Part shown: positions 7,513 to 7,768 of the stretch, piece after piece
Layout: every line of letters starts with the position of its first letter
How positions within the stretch are numbered: the first letter of the stretch is position 1
DNA from: Cocleimonas sp.
GTDB lineage: Bacteria; Pseudomonadota; Gammaproteobacteria; Thiotrichales; Thiotrichaceae
Reading direction: 5' to 3'
Assembly (NCBI GenBank): GCA_023146675.1
Contig: JAGLBQ010000336.1
Coordinates: 1-7,768 of the forward strand
DNA length: 7,768 nucleotides
The notes under the pieces: model-generated
What the model was told of the DNA's origin: nothing
Databases searched by the model: none
The model's input: only the letters and a program-made list of their open reading frames with translations
Translations under genes and position numbers: made by a program

Positions 7513-7768
7513 TGAGATCCTTAATACGAATGGCTACAAAAGTAGGTAGTCGTGCTATCAAATTAGCAAAGCCTAAGCCAAAGAAAAAAATTAACACAAA
7601 AGAAGAGTTAGCTGTAGAAGAGGTAAAAAAAGATAATGCAGGAAAGGAAAAGGAGAAACAAACTATTGATGATAAGGCCATGCAGATGCTAGAAATGCAA
7701 CGGGATGATGTACTAGTGAATGCATCGGGTCTGGAAGTTACCTTGCGCGGACATGATTATAAGGTAAG
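7512..7768 (+). CDS. Lysine-rich protein of unknown function, coupled to apaH (C-terminus off right edge)
   Basis: The frame is open from the ATG at 7512 to the edge (85 codons visible). The ATG shares its A with the TAA stop of apaH (TAATG), which suggests translational coupling and one operon. A second ATG at 7530 is a possible start. Residues 1-30 are strongly basic (SRAIKLAKPKPKKK) with no acidic residue. Residues 31-55 are mixed-charge and Lys/Glu-rich, probably helical or disordered. About residue 70 onward (NASGLEVTLRGHDYKV) looks like the beginning of a folded domain. There is no signal peptide or membrane segment. I do not recognise the family. That the basic start binds nucleic acid or the membrane is only a guess. 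Base composition matches the neighbours, and the minus-strand frame over this stretch is a shadow. Confidence 0.7.
   Translation, partial: MRSLIRMATKVGSRAIKLAKPKPKKKINTKEELAVEEVKKDNAGKEKEKQTIDDKAMQMLEMQRDDVLVNASGLEVTLRGHDYKV

Noticed and set aside
6959..7681. Minus-strand frames at 6959-7147, 7201-7473 and 7490-7681
   Set aside because: They are antisense to apaH and to the coupled downstream gene. The hydrophobic look of the last one comes from the complement of lysine codons.

Overview
The window looks like chromosomal DNA of an AT-rich Gammaproteobacterium. The main evidence is a full-length ApaH (diadenosine tetraphosphatase), an enzyme of beta- and gammaproteobacterial type that aligns closely with the E. 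coli protein along its length. Its first motif reads GDIQGC, a variant I recall from Pseudomonas-like ApaH. I cannot name the genus from the sequence alone.

Layout, left to right. (1) Positions 1-4322, minus strand: one uninterrupted reading frame of 1440 codons that runs off the left edge. It encodes a secreted RHS/YD-repeat protein. It has a Sec signal peptide, about 400 residues of Ig-like, fibronectin III-like and PKD-like modules, a DUF6531-type RHS entry domain, and about 880 residues of YD repeats. The end of the RHS core, the variable C-terminal (probably toxic) domain and any immunity gene would lie beyond the left edge. (2) Positions 4323-4506: a gap with an AAGG ribosome binding site, a weak possible promoter, a small hairpin and a short protein-like open stretch. 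(3) Positions 4507-6561, minus strand: a complete 684-residue superfamily 1 (UvrD-like) helicase with an unassigned N-terminal domain. (4) Positions 6562-6702: a divergent intergenic region with a good candidate promoter for the helicase. (5) Positions 6703-7512, plus strand: apaH. (6) Positions 7512-7768, plus strand: the start of a lysine-rich protein of unknown function. Its ATG overlaps the apaH stop codon by one base, so the two are probably translationally coupled. It runs off the right edge.

The pieces do not form an obvious single pathway. apaH and the lysine-rich gene are a likely operon. The helicase is transcribed divergently from apaH and lies upstream of the RHS gene on the same strand, but 184 bp separates them and the RHS gene has its own ribosome binding site, so co-transcription is uncertain. 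The most interesting object is the RHS protein. It has a Sec-type, Ig-rich N-terminus instead of PAAR or VgrG-type type VI secretion parts. All twelve of its visible cysteines fall in six close pairs. Two long homopolymer tracts sit inside its signal-peptide codons and could act as a slippage switch. I saw no tRNA, rRNA, CRISPR array or insertion sequence.
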